This document shows, one piece after another, positions 17,437 through 26,754 of a stretch of 64,000 nucleotides of DNA. Numbering within the stretch: position 1 is the first letter of the stretch; each line of letters begins with the position of its first letter. A program made the position numbers and the translations under genes. The stretch is from Shewanella algae. GTDB taxonomy: Bacteria; Pseudomonadota; Gammaproteobacteria; Enterobacterales; Shewanellaceae. The notes below the pieces were generated by a model, which saw only the letters and a list, made by a program, of their open reading frames with translations, was not told where the DNA came from and did no database searches. The stretch lies in NCBI RefSeq assembly GCF_009183365.2, contig NZ_CP068230.1, positions 4,555,001 through 4,619,000 on the forward strand, given 5' to 3'.

Positions 17437-17655
17437 ATGTCACAACAAGGATCGGCGGGCAATGTGATTGCCGCGCTGGCAAGCGTATTTTTCCCGGGTT
17501 TGGGGCAGTTGGTTCAGGGGCGGATCCTGGCCGCACTGATCTTCTTTCTGGTGACAGTCACAGGTTACGCCCTCTGGTGGTTGATAGTTCCTGCTATCAT
17601 AGGTGCCATTGCCCATCTCTGGTGCATCATAGATGCCGCCAAATACAAAGCATAA
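17437..17655 (+). CDS. Small two-span membrane protein (TM2-like)
   Basis: The 72-residue protein has a strong ribosome site (AAAGGAGAG seven bases before the ATG). It has two hydrophobic segments, with SVFFPGLGQLVQGR at the first. That is the usual TM2-type pattern of a span ending in FPGLGQ, followed by a second span and a short charged tail. The function of such small proteins is unknown. A DUF2959 lipoprotein gene starts 20 bases downstream and is probably co-transcribed. Confidence 0.75.
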   Translation: MSQQGSAGNVIAALASVFFPGLGQLVQGRILAALIFFLVTVTGYALWWLIVPAIIGAIAHLWCIIDAAKYKA

Positions 17656-17675
17656 ACAGAGAAAAGAGAAAGCTT

Positions 17676-18326
17676 ATGAACAAGATCCTCACCACCACCC
17701 TGGTCAGCCTGGGATTGCTGCTGGGTGGTTGCCAGAGTGCCTATTACGGTGCCATGGAAAAGGTTGGCTATCACAAACGTGACATCATGGTCGACCGGGT
17801 CAAAGACGCCAAAGAATCGCAACAGGAAGCTCAGGAGCAGTTCAGTTCGGCACTGGAAGAGATGCAGGCACTGCTGAACCATGACGGTGGCGATCTGGAA
17901 AAGGCTTACAACAAGGCCAAAGACGAATATGAGTCGGCCCAGGAAGCCGCCGACGATGTCAGCAACCGCATCAACAAGGTGGAAGATGTGGCCGAAGCCC
18001 TGTTCGATGAGTGGCAAGGGGAAATCGGTGAGATCAGCAAGGCCAGCCTGCGCAGTAAGAGCCAGGCCAAGCTGAAAGAAACCCGCCGCTCCTACGAGCA
18101 GCTGATCCGCAGCATGCGCCGTGCCGAGAGCAAGATGCCTCCTATCCTGACCTCAATGAAAGACAACATGCTCTACCTCAAGCACAACCTCAACGCCCAG
18201 ACCATAGGGGCCATCAAGGGTGAGTTTGCCAGTCTACAGAGCGATATCTCCGGCCTTATCAAAGAGATGAATAAATCCATCGATGAGTCCAACCGCTTTA
18301 TCGCAGCAATAGAGTCGGGTAACTGA
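17676..18326 (+). CDS. DUF2959 lipoprotein
   Basis: The product has 216 residues. The start at 17676 is the first one giving a lipoprotein signal (LVSLGLLLGGCQSA, Cys at about 20). An in-frame reading from 17373 crosses the preceding gene and is spurious. The mature part is almost entirely charged helix (coiled-coil-like, about 30-215) with many Glu, Lys and Gln, as in DUF2959 proteins of Shewanella and Vibrio. The function is unknown, and an envelope structural role is only a guess. A clear terminator follows. Confidence 0.8.
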   Translation: MNKILTTTLVSLGLLLGGCQSAYYGAMEKVGYHKRDIMVDRVKDAKESQQEAQEQFSSALEEMQALLNHDGGDLEKAYNKAKDEYESAQEAADDVSNRINKVEDVAEALFDEWQGEIGEISKASLRSKSQAKLKETRRSYEQLIRSMRRAESKMPPILTSMKDNMLYLKHNLNAQTIGAIKGEFASLQSDISGLIKEMNKSIDESNRFIAAIESGN

Positions 18327-18345
18327 CCGCCAAGCCATAGAGATA

Positions 18346-18369
18346 GCCCCGCACCGCGGGGCTTTTTTT
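18346..18369 (+). terminator. Intrinsic terminator after the DUF2959 gene
   Basis: The seven-pair stem GCCCCGC/GCGGGGC with a three-base loop is followed by seven Ts, 20 bases after the stop. Confidence 0.9.
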
Positions 18370-18507
18370 CAGCTGTGAGCCAGTGCACGAATTTCTCCAT
18401 CTGCGAAGGTAAACTTGGATCTGCTGCACACTTCCTTTTTTGACTCAAGAACTTGTGCCCTTATTTGAGTTCACAATAGGCAGTCCTTTGTTGCTGGCCT
18501 CTTTCTC

Positions 18508-19722
18508 ATGACACTGACCGAATCGCTCACCCTCATGCTGGCACTCCTCTATGGTGTCAGCCAACTCTGGTGGAGCGGCCGCCGTTTCGGCGCTGGCCTC
18601 ACTTTGCTGCTGATTTTAACCGCGCTGCTGATTAGCAGCAGCCCCATGTTACTGCTGGCCACGCTGACAGCCGTTGGTAGCCTGGCATTGCTGCAGCAAC
18701 TGCGCCCCGGCTTGCTGCAATCCGAGCCCAGGATCAATAACCTGCGCAGCGGCTGCCAGCACCTGTTGGCGCTGTCCCTGTTTCTGGTCGCGATTCAGTA
18801 CACCATCAACAGCCTGATGCTCAAGGCCGGAGTCACGCCCTGGATTGGGCGCCCGGATGTGGTGGATGCGTTTCTGCCCATTGCCGGCGGTATAGAACTC
18901 AAGGCGATAGCCACCCTGGGACTCTGGGATCAAACCCACCCGGCGGCGGCCGTGATGATGGCGGTGGTGCTACTGACCGGACTGCTATGCAAGCGGGCCT
19001 TCTGTGGCTGGGCCTGCCCGCTGGGGTTGGCCGGAGAGTACCTCTATCGCCTGCGTAAACGCTTTATCAAGCGCGAATTTATGCCGCCTGCCTGGCTCGA
19101 CTGGCCACTGCGTATGCTCAAGTATCTGTTGTTGGCGGCGCTGCTCTACATAGTGCTGGGCATGCCGTCTATGGGGATCCCCGGCTACCTGGAGAGTAAT
19201 TATCACAAGATAGCCGATCTCAAGATGGCGCTGTTTTTCATCACTCCGGGACTCATCACCCTGGCCTGCTTTGGCCTGATCCTTGCCATTGTCGCCTGGC
19301 GCCGTCAGGGATTTTGCCGTTACCTCTGCCCCTATGGCGCCCTGCTGGGACTGCTAAGTTTTCTCAGCCCGCTGAAAATCCGCCGCGCCCCTGAGCATTG
19401 CCTGATAGAGTCCAAGGGGATGAAATGCGACAAGTGCACCCGCGCCTGTCCGGCCGGCATCATAGTGCATACCAAAAATACAGTGCACAGCGATGAATGC
19501 CAGGCCTGCATGCGCTGCGTGGCCGCCTGTCCCAAGAAAGCGGCGCTGGGGTTCGGCCTTAGCCACAATCATTTCTGGTCAGCCAAGTCAGTAATGCTGC
19601 TGGTACTCGGACTGCTGTTCCTGCTGCCCTTGATAGCCTACACCTCCGGCTTCTGGGAAAGCCAAACGCCGGATGCGGTTCGGATGCAACTGCTGCAGAT
19701 GATCGACTATGTAGGTCACTAA
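18508..19722 (+). CDS. NapH/CcoG-like membrane polyferredoxin (4Fe-4S)
   Basis: The 404-residue protein has several spans in the first 290 residues, carrying the paired CGWACPLG and CRYLCPYG motifs typical of NapH/NosR/RdxA-type polyferredoxins. Two ferredoxin motifs follow (CDKCTRACP and CQACMRCVAACP), and a last hydrophobic segment ends the protein. It probably passes electrons from quinol or cytoplasm toward a periplasmic or assembly partner. No nap, nos or cco gene is adjacent, so the partner is unknown. The Moco hydroxylase operon begins about 150 bases downstream, but a terminator separates them. Confidence 0.8.
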   Translation: MTLTESLTLMLALLYGVSQLWWSGRRFGAGLTLLLILTALLISSSPMLLLATLTAVGSLALLQQLRPGLLQSEPRINNLRSGCQHLLALSLFLVAIQYTINSLMLKAGVTPWIGRPDVVDAFLPIAGGIELKAIATLGLWDQTHPAAAVMMAVVLLTGLLCKRAFCGWACPLGLAGEYLYRLRKRFIKREFMPPAWLDWPLRMLKYLLLAALLYIVLGMPSMGIPGYLESNYHKIADLKMALFFITPGLITLACFGLILAIVAWRRQGFCRYLCPYGALLGLLSFLSPLKIRRAPEHCLIESKGMKCDKCTRACPAGIIVHTKNTVHSDECQACMRCVAACPKKAALGFGLSHNHFWSAKSVMLLVLGLLFLLPLIAYTSGFWESQTPDAVRMQLLQMIDYVGH

Positions 19723-19735
19723 ACTTAACCACTCA

Positions 19736-19760
19736 GGCTCGCCGACAGGCGGGCCTTTTT
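19736..19760 (+). terminator. Intrinsic terminator after the polyferredoxin gene
   Basis: An eight-pair stem (GGCTCGCC/GGCGGGCC, one G-T pair) has a four-base loop and five Ts. Confidence 0.8.
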
Positions 19761-19875
19761 ATTGCGCTTGTCGCCGAGTCCCACTGCCGCTCCCTGACTT
19801 GCTACGCCCGGCAAGATTGTTTCCCGGTGCTATTTTATGCAATGCTAACTTCTCCACCAAAAACACGGGAAGTTT

Positions 19876-20928
19876 ATGGCGCACCATCTGCAAACCTTGC
19901 TGCAACAATGGGCTCTCAGCGCAGACGAGCCCTGGGTGCTGGCGCTGATCACCTCGGTACAAGGCTCTTCTTATCGCAAACCCGGAGCCATGATGCTGTT
20001 TCATCCCCTGGGCCAGAGCCTGGGGATCCTCAGCGGCGGCTGTTTGGAGGCCGATCTGCGCCATCAGGCACACAAGGCCCTGACGGAACAAAGGGTGGTG
20101 GAGGTCTGTTATGACGCCCGCGACGATCAAGACGCCAGTTACCAACTGGGTTGTGGCGGCTTGGTGAACATCTGCCTGCTGCCTCTGGGGCGGGAGAATC
20201 ATTTTCTGGCACTCGATGAGTTGCGCCAGGCTCTGAATGCCGGTCAATCCGGCTTCTGGCAGTTGCTGATGCCAAAAGCCGGTGAAGCGCCCGCAGCCCT
20301 TGAGGCGCGCTTTTTACCCCAAGGTTCCCCCTCAACCGATGCTGAGCCTCTGCCTTTCCCCGCCAATGACTTTCGCCGCACCGGGATTTGGAGCCCAGAG
20401 ACTGGGCAGAATGGGCAACAGAGCTGGTTAACCGTACCCGTGGGCCCCAAACCTGCGCTTGCGATTTTCGGCGGCGGTCTGGATGCCAAGCCGCTGGCAC
20501 AGATGGCTTTGCAACTGGACTGGCAGGTGAGCGTCGTCGACCCCAGAGCCGCCTACGCCCGCAGCCATGACTTTGCCGGTTGCGACATAATCAAGCTCGG
20601 CGCCGACGAGCTGGATGCCGATTGGCTCAAGCGTCAGGATGGTGCCATAGTGATGTACCACAATGTCGAGCTCGACAGCGCCATTCTCAAACGGCTGCAA
20701 GTAAGCTGCCCACGCTATCTGGCGCTATTGGGGCCAACTCACAGGCGCGATAAGGTACTCAAACATGCCGCTCTTGGGCTGGCAGACTTTGCCGTGCCAC
20801 TGGCGGCGCCCGCCGGACTGGCACTCGGCGGCGAACTCCCGGGGGCCATCGCCCTCAGCATTTTAGCCCAGTGCCACGGTGTTTTGTTTGATGCGCCCAT
20901 GACTGGGCTTGAGGGCCTGATGCCATGA
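19876..20928 (+). CDS. XdhC/CoxI family molybdenum-cofactor maturation protein
   Basis: The 350-residue protein has an N-terminal XdhC/CoxI domain (SVQGSSYRKPGAMMLF, then GILSGGCLEADL) and a C-terminal Rossmann domain (LAIFGGGLDAKPLAQMA at about 195-211). XdhC proteins bind Moco, help add the terminal sulfur and insert it into xanthine-dehydrogenase-family enzymes. Its stop overlaps the MocA-like start as ATGA, and the apo-enzyme subunits follow, so it is the dedicated chaperone of this operon. Confidence 0.88.
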   Translation: MAHHLQTLLQQWALSADEPWVLALITSVQGSSYRKPGAMMLFHPLGQSLGILSGGCLEADLRHQAHKALTEQRVVEVCYDARDDQDASYQLGCGGLVNICLLPLGRENHFLALDELRQALNAGQSGFWQLLMPKAGEAPAALEARFLPQGSPSTDAEPLPFPANDFRRTGIWSPETGQNGQQSWLTVPVGPKPALAIFGGGLDAKPLAQMALQLDWQVSVVDPRAAYARSHDFAGCDIIKLGADELDADWLKRQDGAIVMYHNVELDSAILKRLQVSCPRYLALLGPTHRRDKVLKHAALGLADFAVPLAAPAGLALGGELPGAIALSILAQCHGVLFDAPMTGLEGLMP

Positions 20929-21569
20929 GGCTATTGCCTGTGTTACTGGCCGCCGGAGCATCGAGCCGCTTCGCCGCCGATGACTCAGTGCCCGGCCACG
21001 CCAAACTGGCAGCACAGGACAGCCATGGCACGCCGCTGCTGCGCCTCAGTTGGCAAGCGCTGGAGCAGATGCGCGCTCAGGCAAGCCAGAAGTCCCCCAA
21101 GCTTGAGCTGCTGCCGCTGCTGACCATACTCGGCGGCCACAAGGAACAATTGCAAGCGTTGTTGCCGCCCCATGCGAGCTGCTGTTTCAACCCTCTCTGG
21201 CAACAGGGGCTGGGGCACTCCATCGCCCTGGCCGCGGAGCAAGCCAAGGCCTGCTCCGCCGATGCCCTGCTACTGGCGCTGGCCGATCAGGTTGCGCTCA
21301 TTAGCGCCGATTACCTTGAATTGCTCGACTGTTGGCTGGGCAGCCAACTCAGCAGCAGCGCCTTTTACCGGGACGCCCCCGGCGCGCCTGCTATCTTTAA
21401 TGCCACAGACTTCAACGCCCTTTGCCAACTGCAGGGTGACCGAGGGGCCAAGGCTCTGCTGACCGAGAAATTACAACAACAACGACTGGGCCGGATAGTG
21501 CTGCACCGCGCCGCCATAGACATAGACACGGGCGCAGATCTCAGACGCCTAAACCAGCACAAGGAGTGA
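20925..21569 (+). CDS. MocA-like molybdopterin cytidylyltransferase
   Basis: The 214-residue NTP-transferase-fold protein starts LLPVLLAAGASSRF, the GxGxSxR-type nucleotide loop, and has LLALADQVALIS, the acidic metal site of the MobA/MocA family, near residue 119. It is expected to convert Mo-molybdopterin to the cytosine dinucleotide form used by the hydroxylases encoded next. It is coupled to the XdhC gene by a four-base overlap and separated by three bases from the 2Fe-2S subunit gene. Confidence 0.82.
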   Translation: MRLLPVLLAAGASSRFAADDSVPGHAKLAAQDSHGTPLLRLSWQALEQMRAQASQKSPKLELLPLLTILGGHKEQLQALLPPHASCCFNPLWQQGLGHSIALAAEQAKACSADALLLALADQVALISADYLELLDCWLGSQLSSSAFYRDAPGAPAIFNATDFNALCQLQGDRGAKALLTEKLQQQRLGRIVLHRAAIDIDTGADLRRLNQHKE

Positions 21570-21572
21570 ACA

Positions 21573-22028
21573 ATGTCGCAACTCAAAATCAATGGCAGAC
21601 TGTTTTCGGTCGAGGCCGATCCCAATATGCCCTTGCTATGGGCCCTCAGGGATCTCCTGGGGCTGACAGGCACCAAATTCGGCTGTGGCGCCGGACTCTG
21701 CGGGGCCTGCACCATACATCTGGACGGTAAGCCCGCCAGAGCCTGCCTCACCAGTCTCAAAAGTGCCGAGGGCAAGAACATCACCACCATAGAAGGCCTG
21801 GATAATCCGGCGCTGAAAGCCGCCTGGAGCAAACACAAGGTTCCCCAGTGCGGTTACTGTCAGACAGGGCAACTCATGTCTGCCGCGGCGCTCTTGAGTG
21901 AAACTCCCAACCCCAGTGACCAACAGATAGACGATGCCATGTCCGGCAATATCTGCCGCTGCGGCACCTATACCCGGATCCGCAGCGCCATCAAGGATGT
22001 CGCCGTCAAAGGGGGGCAAAGCTCATGA
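21573..22028 (+). CDS. 2Fe-2S subunit of a xanthine-oxidase-family hydroxylase (IorA-like)
   Basis: The 151-residue protein has the two cluster domains of the family: a plant-ferredoxin-like set (FGCGAGLCGACT with a later Cys in RACL) and the second set CGYCQTGQ...CRCGTY. It carries electrons from the Moco subunit. It has no signal of its own and would be exported bound to the Tat-dependent large subunit. The stop overlaps the next start as ATGA. Confidence 0.92.
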   Translation: MSQLKINGRLFSVEADPNMPLLWALRDLLGLTGTKFGCGAGLCGACTIHLDGKPARACLTSLKSAEGKNITTIEGLDNPALKAAWSKHKVPQCGYCQTGQLMSAAALLSETPNPSDQQIDDAMSGNICRCGTYTRIRSAIKDVAVKGGQSS

Positions 22029-24265
22029 GCCGGTTTACCGCAGTGGAAAACTTCAGCCGTCGTGATGTACTGAAACTCTTTGGCGCCAGTGGCGGTGCTT
22101 TGATGCTGGGCAGCAGCGCCCTGGGCTGGAGCCCCATGAGCCTGGCGCAGGACAAGCTGCAACCTCTGAATCTGTTTATCGCCGTCGGTGAAGACGACAA
22201 GGTCTACCTCACCTGCCATCGCTCGGAAATGGGCCAGGGCATACGAACAGGCATACCTCAGGTGCTGGCCGATGAACTGGAAGCCGACTGGGACAAAGTC
22301 GTGGTGGTGCAGGGCCTGGCCGACAAGCGTTACGGCAGCCAGAATACAGATGGCAGTCGCAGCATACGTAAACACTACGACAGAATGCGGCAGATGGGTG
22401 CCATGGCGCGCACCATGTTGGAACAGGCTGCCGCCGAGCATTGGCAAGTGCCGGTCGCAGAAGTCAGCGCCAAGGCTCACAGAGTGACTCACAAGGCGTC
22501 AGGCCGCTCCCTGAGCTATGGCGAACTGGCGCTGGCGGCGTCCAAGCTGCCGCTTCCGGATGAGAACCAACTCAGGCTCAAACCCAGAGAAGAATTCACC
22601 CAGATAGGTCAGTCACGCACCATAGTGGATATGGATGCCATGTTGGATGGCAGCGCTATCTATGGTCAGGATATACGTCTGGAAGGCATGCTCTATGCCG
22701 CGATTGCCCGGCCGCCTGTGCTCGGCAGCCAAGCGGAGAGTGTCGATGATAAAAAGGCCCGCGCCTTCCCCGGTGTGGTGGATATTATCAGCCTGCCCGC
22801 TCCCACTGGGGCACCAGCCTTCCAGCCGCTTGGCGGTGTGGCTGTGCTGGCCAACAACAGCTGGAGCGCCCTTGAAGGGCGCAAGGCACTGGCGATTCAG
22901 TGGCAGCAAAGCCCCAACGACAAGCACGACTCCCAAGCGTTTATCGCCACCCTGAAACAGCGAGTACAGCAGAGTGGCAAAGTCAGGCGAGAGCTGGGCA
23001 AGCCTCCCGCAAGCTGGCCAGAAGAGCGCACGCTCAGCGCCGATTACACTGTGCCCTATCTGGCTCACGCCATGATGGAGCCGCCGGCGGCCACCGCCAG
23101 AGTCAGCAAGGATGGCTGTGAAATTTGGGCCTGCAGCCAAACTCCCCAGAGTACCCAGCAGAATGTGGCGGCCGCTTTGGGGTTGAAGGAGGAGCAGGTC
23201 AAGGTGCATGTCACCCTGCTGGGCGGCGGCTTTGGCCGTAAGTCCAAGCCGGACTTCAGCGTCGAAGCGGCGCTGCTTTCCAAACGCAGCGGCAAGCCGG
23301 TGAAGGTGTTCTGGAGCCGGGAAGATGAGCTGCAAAACGGCTATCTGCACGCCATCAGCGCCCAGCATTATCAGGCACTGCTCAGTGATGATGGCAAGGT
23401 GGAGGCTTTGTTGTCGCGCACCGCCTTCCCTTCCATCAGTTCCACCTTTGCCGAAGGCGTGGATGAACCCTCTGACGGCGAACTGGATTTGGGCTTTATC
23501 GACTTGCCGTTTCAGTTGCCGTCGCTGCGCTGCGAAACCGCCAAGGCCGAGGCTCATACCCGCATAGGCTGGCTGCGCTCTGTGTGCAACATTCAGCATG
23601 CCTTCGGCATTGGCAGCTTTGTCGACGAACTGGCGCTGCGCACCGGCCAGAGTTGCCCGGCCATGTGGCGGCAGCTTCTTGGGCAACCCAGAGTGGAGAA
23701 CTTTGCCGATCAGGGCTTTAAATACGGTAACTATGGCGAAGAACTCAGCCGTCACCCTGTGGATGTCGCGCGTTATCTGACGGTCATCGACGCCGCCGAA
23801 AAACGTATGGCGCAATCACCGGCCAAGGCGGGCGAAGGCTGGGGGTTTGCGGTGCACCGCAGCTTTGTCAGCTATGTTGCGGTCGCCATCAAGGTCAAAC
23901 TGGATGGTGAGCGTTTGCAGGTGCTACAGGCCATCTCAGTGCTGGATGCCGGCACTGTGGTTAACCCTGACAGAGTGCATTCGCAGCTGGAAGGCGCGGT
24001 CATCTTCGGCCTCAGCCTGGCGATGCTGGGCGAAATCAGCTTCAAGGATGGCAAGGTGCAACAGTCGAACTTCCACGACTATCAACTGCTGCGGTTGCCG
24101 CAATGCCCTGAGATAGAAACACAAATCATCGCCTCGACCGAGGTACCCGGCGGTGTGGGCGAACCCGGAGTGCCCCCGGTAGCACCGGCACTGACCAACG
24201 CCATAGTGGCCGCCGGCGGCAAGCGCTACCGGGATCTGCCACTGAAGCAGTATCTGCAGCTTTGA
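22025..24265 (+). CDS. Tat-exported molybdopterin-binding subunit (IorB-like aldehyde or N-heterocycle hydroxylase)
   Basis: The 746-residue protein begins with a Tat signal (FSRRDVLKLFGASGGALML), so the complex is periplasmic. Moco-binding parts include the MGQGIRTGIPQVLADELEADW segment, GGGFGRK at about 401-407 and the catalytic Glu in GVGEPGVPP near the C terminus. It belongs to the isoquinoline-1-oxidoreductase-beta type, which needs no FAD subunit. No cytochrome c gene follows, so the electron acceptor is not shown by the operon. The substrate (aldehyde or N-heterocycle) cannot be told by eye. The LysR gene is convergent. Confidence 0.88.
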   Translation: MSRFTAVENFSRRDVLKLFGASGGALMLGSSALGWSPMSLAQDKLQPLNLFIAVGEDDKVYLTCHRSEMGQGIRTGIPQVLADELEADWDKVVVVQGLADKRYGSQNTDGSRSIRKHYDRMRQMGAMARTMLEQAAAEHWQVPVAEVSAKAHRVTHKASGRSLSYGELALAASKLPLPDENQLRLKPREEFTQIGQSRTIVDMDAMLDGSAIYGQDIRLEGMLYAAIARPPVLGSQAESVDDKKARAFPGVVDIISLPAPTGAPAFQPLGGVAVLANNSWSALEGRKALAIQWQQSPNDKHDSQAFIATLKQRVQQSGKVRRELGKPPASWPEERTLSADYTVPYLAHAMMEPPAATARVSKDGCEIWACSQTPQSTQQNVAAALGLKEEQVKVHVTLLGGGFGRKSKPDFSVEAALLSKRSGKPVKVFWSREDELQNGYLHAISAQHYQALLSDDGKVEALLSRTAFPSISSTFAEGVDEPSDGELDLGFIDLPFQLPSLRCETAKAEAHTRIGWLRSVCNIQHAFGIGSFVDELALRTGQSCPAMWRQLLGQPRVENFADQGFKYGNYGEELSRHPVDVARYLTVIDAAEKRMAQSPAKAGEGWGFAVHRSFVSYVAVAIKVKLDGERLQVLQAISVLDAGTVVNPDRVHSQLEGAVIFGLSLAMLGEISFKDGKVQQSNFHDYQLLRLPQCPEIETQIIASTEVPGGVGEPGVPPVAPALTNAIVAAGGKRYRDLPLKQYLQL

Positions 24266-24277
24266 TTGGTCGATAAA

Positions 24278-24300
24278 GTGTCGGGGCCATGCCCCGGCAC
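24278..24300. terminator. Hairpin between convergent genes, probable terminator
   Basis: A ten-pair stem (GTGTCGGGGC/GCCCCGGCAC, one G-T pair) has a CAT loop, lies 12 bases after the hydroxylase stop and touches the LysR stop. There is no T run on either side, so termination is likely but not certain. Confidence 0.5.
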
Positions 24301-25172
24301 TATTCCCTGGCCAACTGCTGTAGCATCCACTGCATCACAGGGCCAATGCCCTTGTCCCTGCGTCTGACCACGCCTATCTCGACCCACTGATTGTCTGTGA
24401 TATTGGCGCCGGACAGCCTCACCAGATCCTTGGCGTACCACTCGGCCGTCGCCACATGCTCAGGAACCAGAGCCCAACCAACATTTTTGATCACCAGCGC
24501 CGTGATGTAGTAATAACTGTCGATATGCCAGTGATTGCTGGACACGGGGCGCGACTGGCTGTCGCCGATGCGGGAGCGGATCACCAGTTGTCGGTGCTGA
24601 TTGAGCTGGTCGAGCGAAGGCTCGGCAATATTCGCCAGCGGGTGCTCACGACCGACAATAAGCGACTGCTGAAAGTGAGCTATCGAGTTGAACTCCAAGG
24701 AATCCAAAAGCTCATCTGTCTGGCGGAACAAGATACCCAGGTCGGCTTTTTTCTCATCGACCCAGCGGGCAATATCATCCTGGGAGCTGTTGATCAGGGT
24801 GAGTTTCAAACCCGGGAACTGCTCGGCCACCCGCACGAAGAAACTCTCGAAGCGCTCTATGGGCAGGGCCTCGTCCATGGCAACCGTCAGGGTGGCCTCC
24901 TCGCCCGAACTGACCGTCAGGGCTCTGGCGTCCAGGCGCTGGCACTGCCTCAGCACCACCTTGGCCTCCTGATAGATCTGCTCGCCGGCGGCTGTCAGCC
25001 TAGGTAGCCTGGCGCTGCGGTCAAACAGCTCCAGCCCCAGGTCTATCTCCAGATTGGCCACTGCTGTGCTTACCCGAGATTGCGCCTTGCCAAGCTCTCT
25101 GGCGGCGGCCGAAAACGAGCCCTTTTCCACCGCAATCACAAAGGCGCTCAGTTGATCCAGGGTCCAATTCAT
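24300..25172 (-). CDS. LysR-family transcriptional regulator
   Basis: The 290-residue protein starts MNWTLDQLSAFVIAVEKGSFSAAARELGKAQSRVSTAV, the winged-helix DNA-binding part, followed by an effector domain from about 90. I prefer the ATG at 25172, because this is where LysR proteins normally begin. A start four codons earlier is possible. It is divergent from the MATE gene with 111 bases between, and convergent with the Moco operon. The MATE gene is its likeliest target. Confidence 0.88.
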   Translation of the reverse strand: MNWTLDQLSAFVIAVEKGSFSAAARELGKAQSRVSTAVANLEIDLGLELFDRSARLPRLTAAGEQIYQEAKVVLRQCQRLDARALTVSSGEEATLTVAMDEALPIERFESFFVRVAEQFPGLKLTLINSSQDDIARWVDEKKADLGILFRQTDELLDSLEFNSIAHFQQSLIVGREHPLANIAEPSLDQLNQHRQLVIRSRIGDSQSRPVSSNHWHIDSYYYITALVIKNVGWALVPEHVATAEWYAKDLVRLSGANITDNQWVEIGVVRRRDKGIGPVMQWMLQQLARE

Positions 25173-25283
25173 TCCATTCACCAAAGTATCCGAATAACGG
25201 ATACAAGCTATCTTTCACCAATCCGAAAAACAAGCATAATCTGCGACCCTATTTTCCTGCATTCGGTTAAAGGTAGTGCAATT

Positions 25284-26684
25284 ATGAATACCGGAATCTC
25301 TCAGCAAACACTGAGTCACAACCAGCTGCGGCGCACCTTTTGGCGCTATACCATCCCAGCCATCGCTGCCATGCTGGTCAGTGGCCTGTACCAGATAAGC
25401 GCAGGTATTTTTGTCGGCCACTATGTCGGCTTTCAAGGATTGGCCGCCATCAATATGGCCTGGCCGATAGTGTTTATTCTCTCCGGCCTGGGGCTTATGG
25501 TGGGTATGGGTGGCGGCAGCCATATCTCCATCGCCCGCGGAGCCGGGCAGCAAACGCAAGCCAATCGAGCCCTGTTGGCCAGTATCTGGCTGATTGTTTT
25601 GTTGGCCCTGGTGGCATTTATGGCGCTGCAATGCTTGAGTGAGCCGCTAATGCAACTGCAGGGGGCCACTGAAGCGACTCTGCAGCTGGGGCAGGGATAT
25701 ATTGCCGTGTTTCAGTGGGGCGCAGTGATCACCATAGCCTCGACGGCGCTGCCTATGTTGATCCGCAACGATGACTGCCCCAGAGTTGCCACCGCCCTGT
25801 TGGTGATGGGGGCGCTTGGAAATATCCTGTTGGATTATCTGTTTGTTGCCGTACTTGGGCTTGGGTTAAACGGCGCGGCTTATGGCACCATCATTGCCCA
25901 AACGGCTGTGTGTCTGGGGGCCAGCTATTACCTGTGTTCGAGCCATTCGGGCTTTAAGCCAAGGCTCAAAGATGCGCTACCCAGAGCCGGGGAGTTCGCC
26001 CGGATTGTCCAACTGGGGGCTTCGGCACTACTGATGTACCTTTACACCAGCTTTATGGTGGCGGCCCATAACCATCAGTTTATGCAGTATGGCACCACCT
26101 TGAGCGTCAGTGCCTTTGCCATAGTCGGCTATCTGATGACACTCTACTATCTGTTGGCTGAGGGTATAGCCGAAGGGGTGCAGCCACCTGTGAGCTACTT
26201 CCACGGGGCCCGCCAGCCCGGCAATATTATCGCCATAGTCAAGCTGGGCGCCAAGGTCACCCTGCTGTTTGGCCTGAGTTGGCTGGCGCTGCTCAACCTG
26301 TTTCCCGAAACCATGATAGGCCTGTTCGCCGACAACAATCCTTTGTTAACCCAGGAGGCCAGAACCGGGATCCGTATCCATCTGGCGGCTATCTGGTTGG
26401 AGGGGCTGATAGTGCTGGCAGCCATGTATTTTATGGCGATAGGCAAAGGCGGGATGGCTTTGGCAATCTCCCTGACCAATATGCTGATCCAGTTACCGTT
26501 TCTCTATCTATTGCCGCTGTTTTTGGGAGAAACCGGTGTCTGGCTGGCAATGCCGCTGTCCAACCTGCTGCTGGCACTGTTGGTGTTGCCTAGATTCTGG
26601 CGCCATCTGCATGCAAGGTCGCACCTGGCAGATGGAACCCGACAAGCACCGGACAGCACTTTGGCAAAACATCCCGCAGTCTAA
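25284..26684 (+). CDS. MATE-family multidrug/Na+ antiporter
   Basis: The 466-residue inner-membrane protein has about twelve spans, and the two homologous halves of the MATE family are visible (PAIAAMLVSGLYQISAGIFVGHYVG at the start of the first). The start at 25284 follows AAAGG and gives the normal length. An upstream reading into the LysR gene is spurious. It exports cationic drugs or metabolites using an ion gradient. A bidirectional terminator follows. Confidence 0.88.
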   Translation: MNTGISQQTLSHNQLRRTFWRYTIPAIAAMLVSGLYQISAGIFVGHYVGFQGLAAINMAWPIVFILSGLGLMVGMGGGSHISIARGAGQQTQANRALLASIWLIVLLALVAFMALQCLSEPLMQLQGATEATLQLGQGYIAVFQWGAVITIASTALPMLIRNDDCPRVATALLVMGALGNILLDYLFVAVLGLGLNGAAYGTIIAQTAVCLGASYYLCSSHSGFKPRLKDALPRAGEFARIVQLGASALLMYLYTSFMVAAHNHQFMQYGTTLSVSAFAIVGYLMTLYYLLAEGIAEGVQPPVSYFHGARQPGNIIAIVKLGAKVTLLFGLSWLALLNLFPETMIGLFADNNPLLTQEARTGIRIHLAAIWLEGLIVLAAMYFMAIGKGGMALAISLTNMLIQLPFLYLLPLFLGETGVWLAMPLSNLLLALLVLPRFWRHLHARSHLADGTRQAPDSTLAKHPAV

Positions 26685-26711
26685 TGAGATGCCGGGCAAA
26701 TTGAACGCAGT

Positions 26712-26738
26712 AAAAAACCCGGTCATGCCGGGTTTTTT
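26712..26738. terminator. Bidirectional intrinsic terminator between the MATE gene and typA
   Basis: Six As, stem CCCGG/CCGGG with a five-base loop, then six Ts. It serves both convergent genes. Confidence 0.9.
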
Positions 26739-26754
26739 ACTGTTCGCCTATGGC

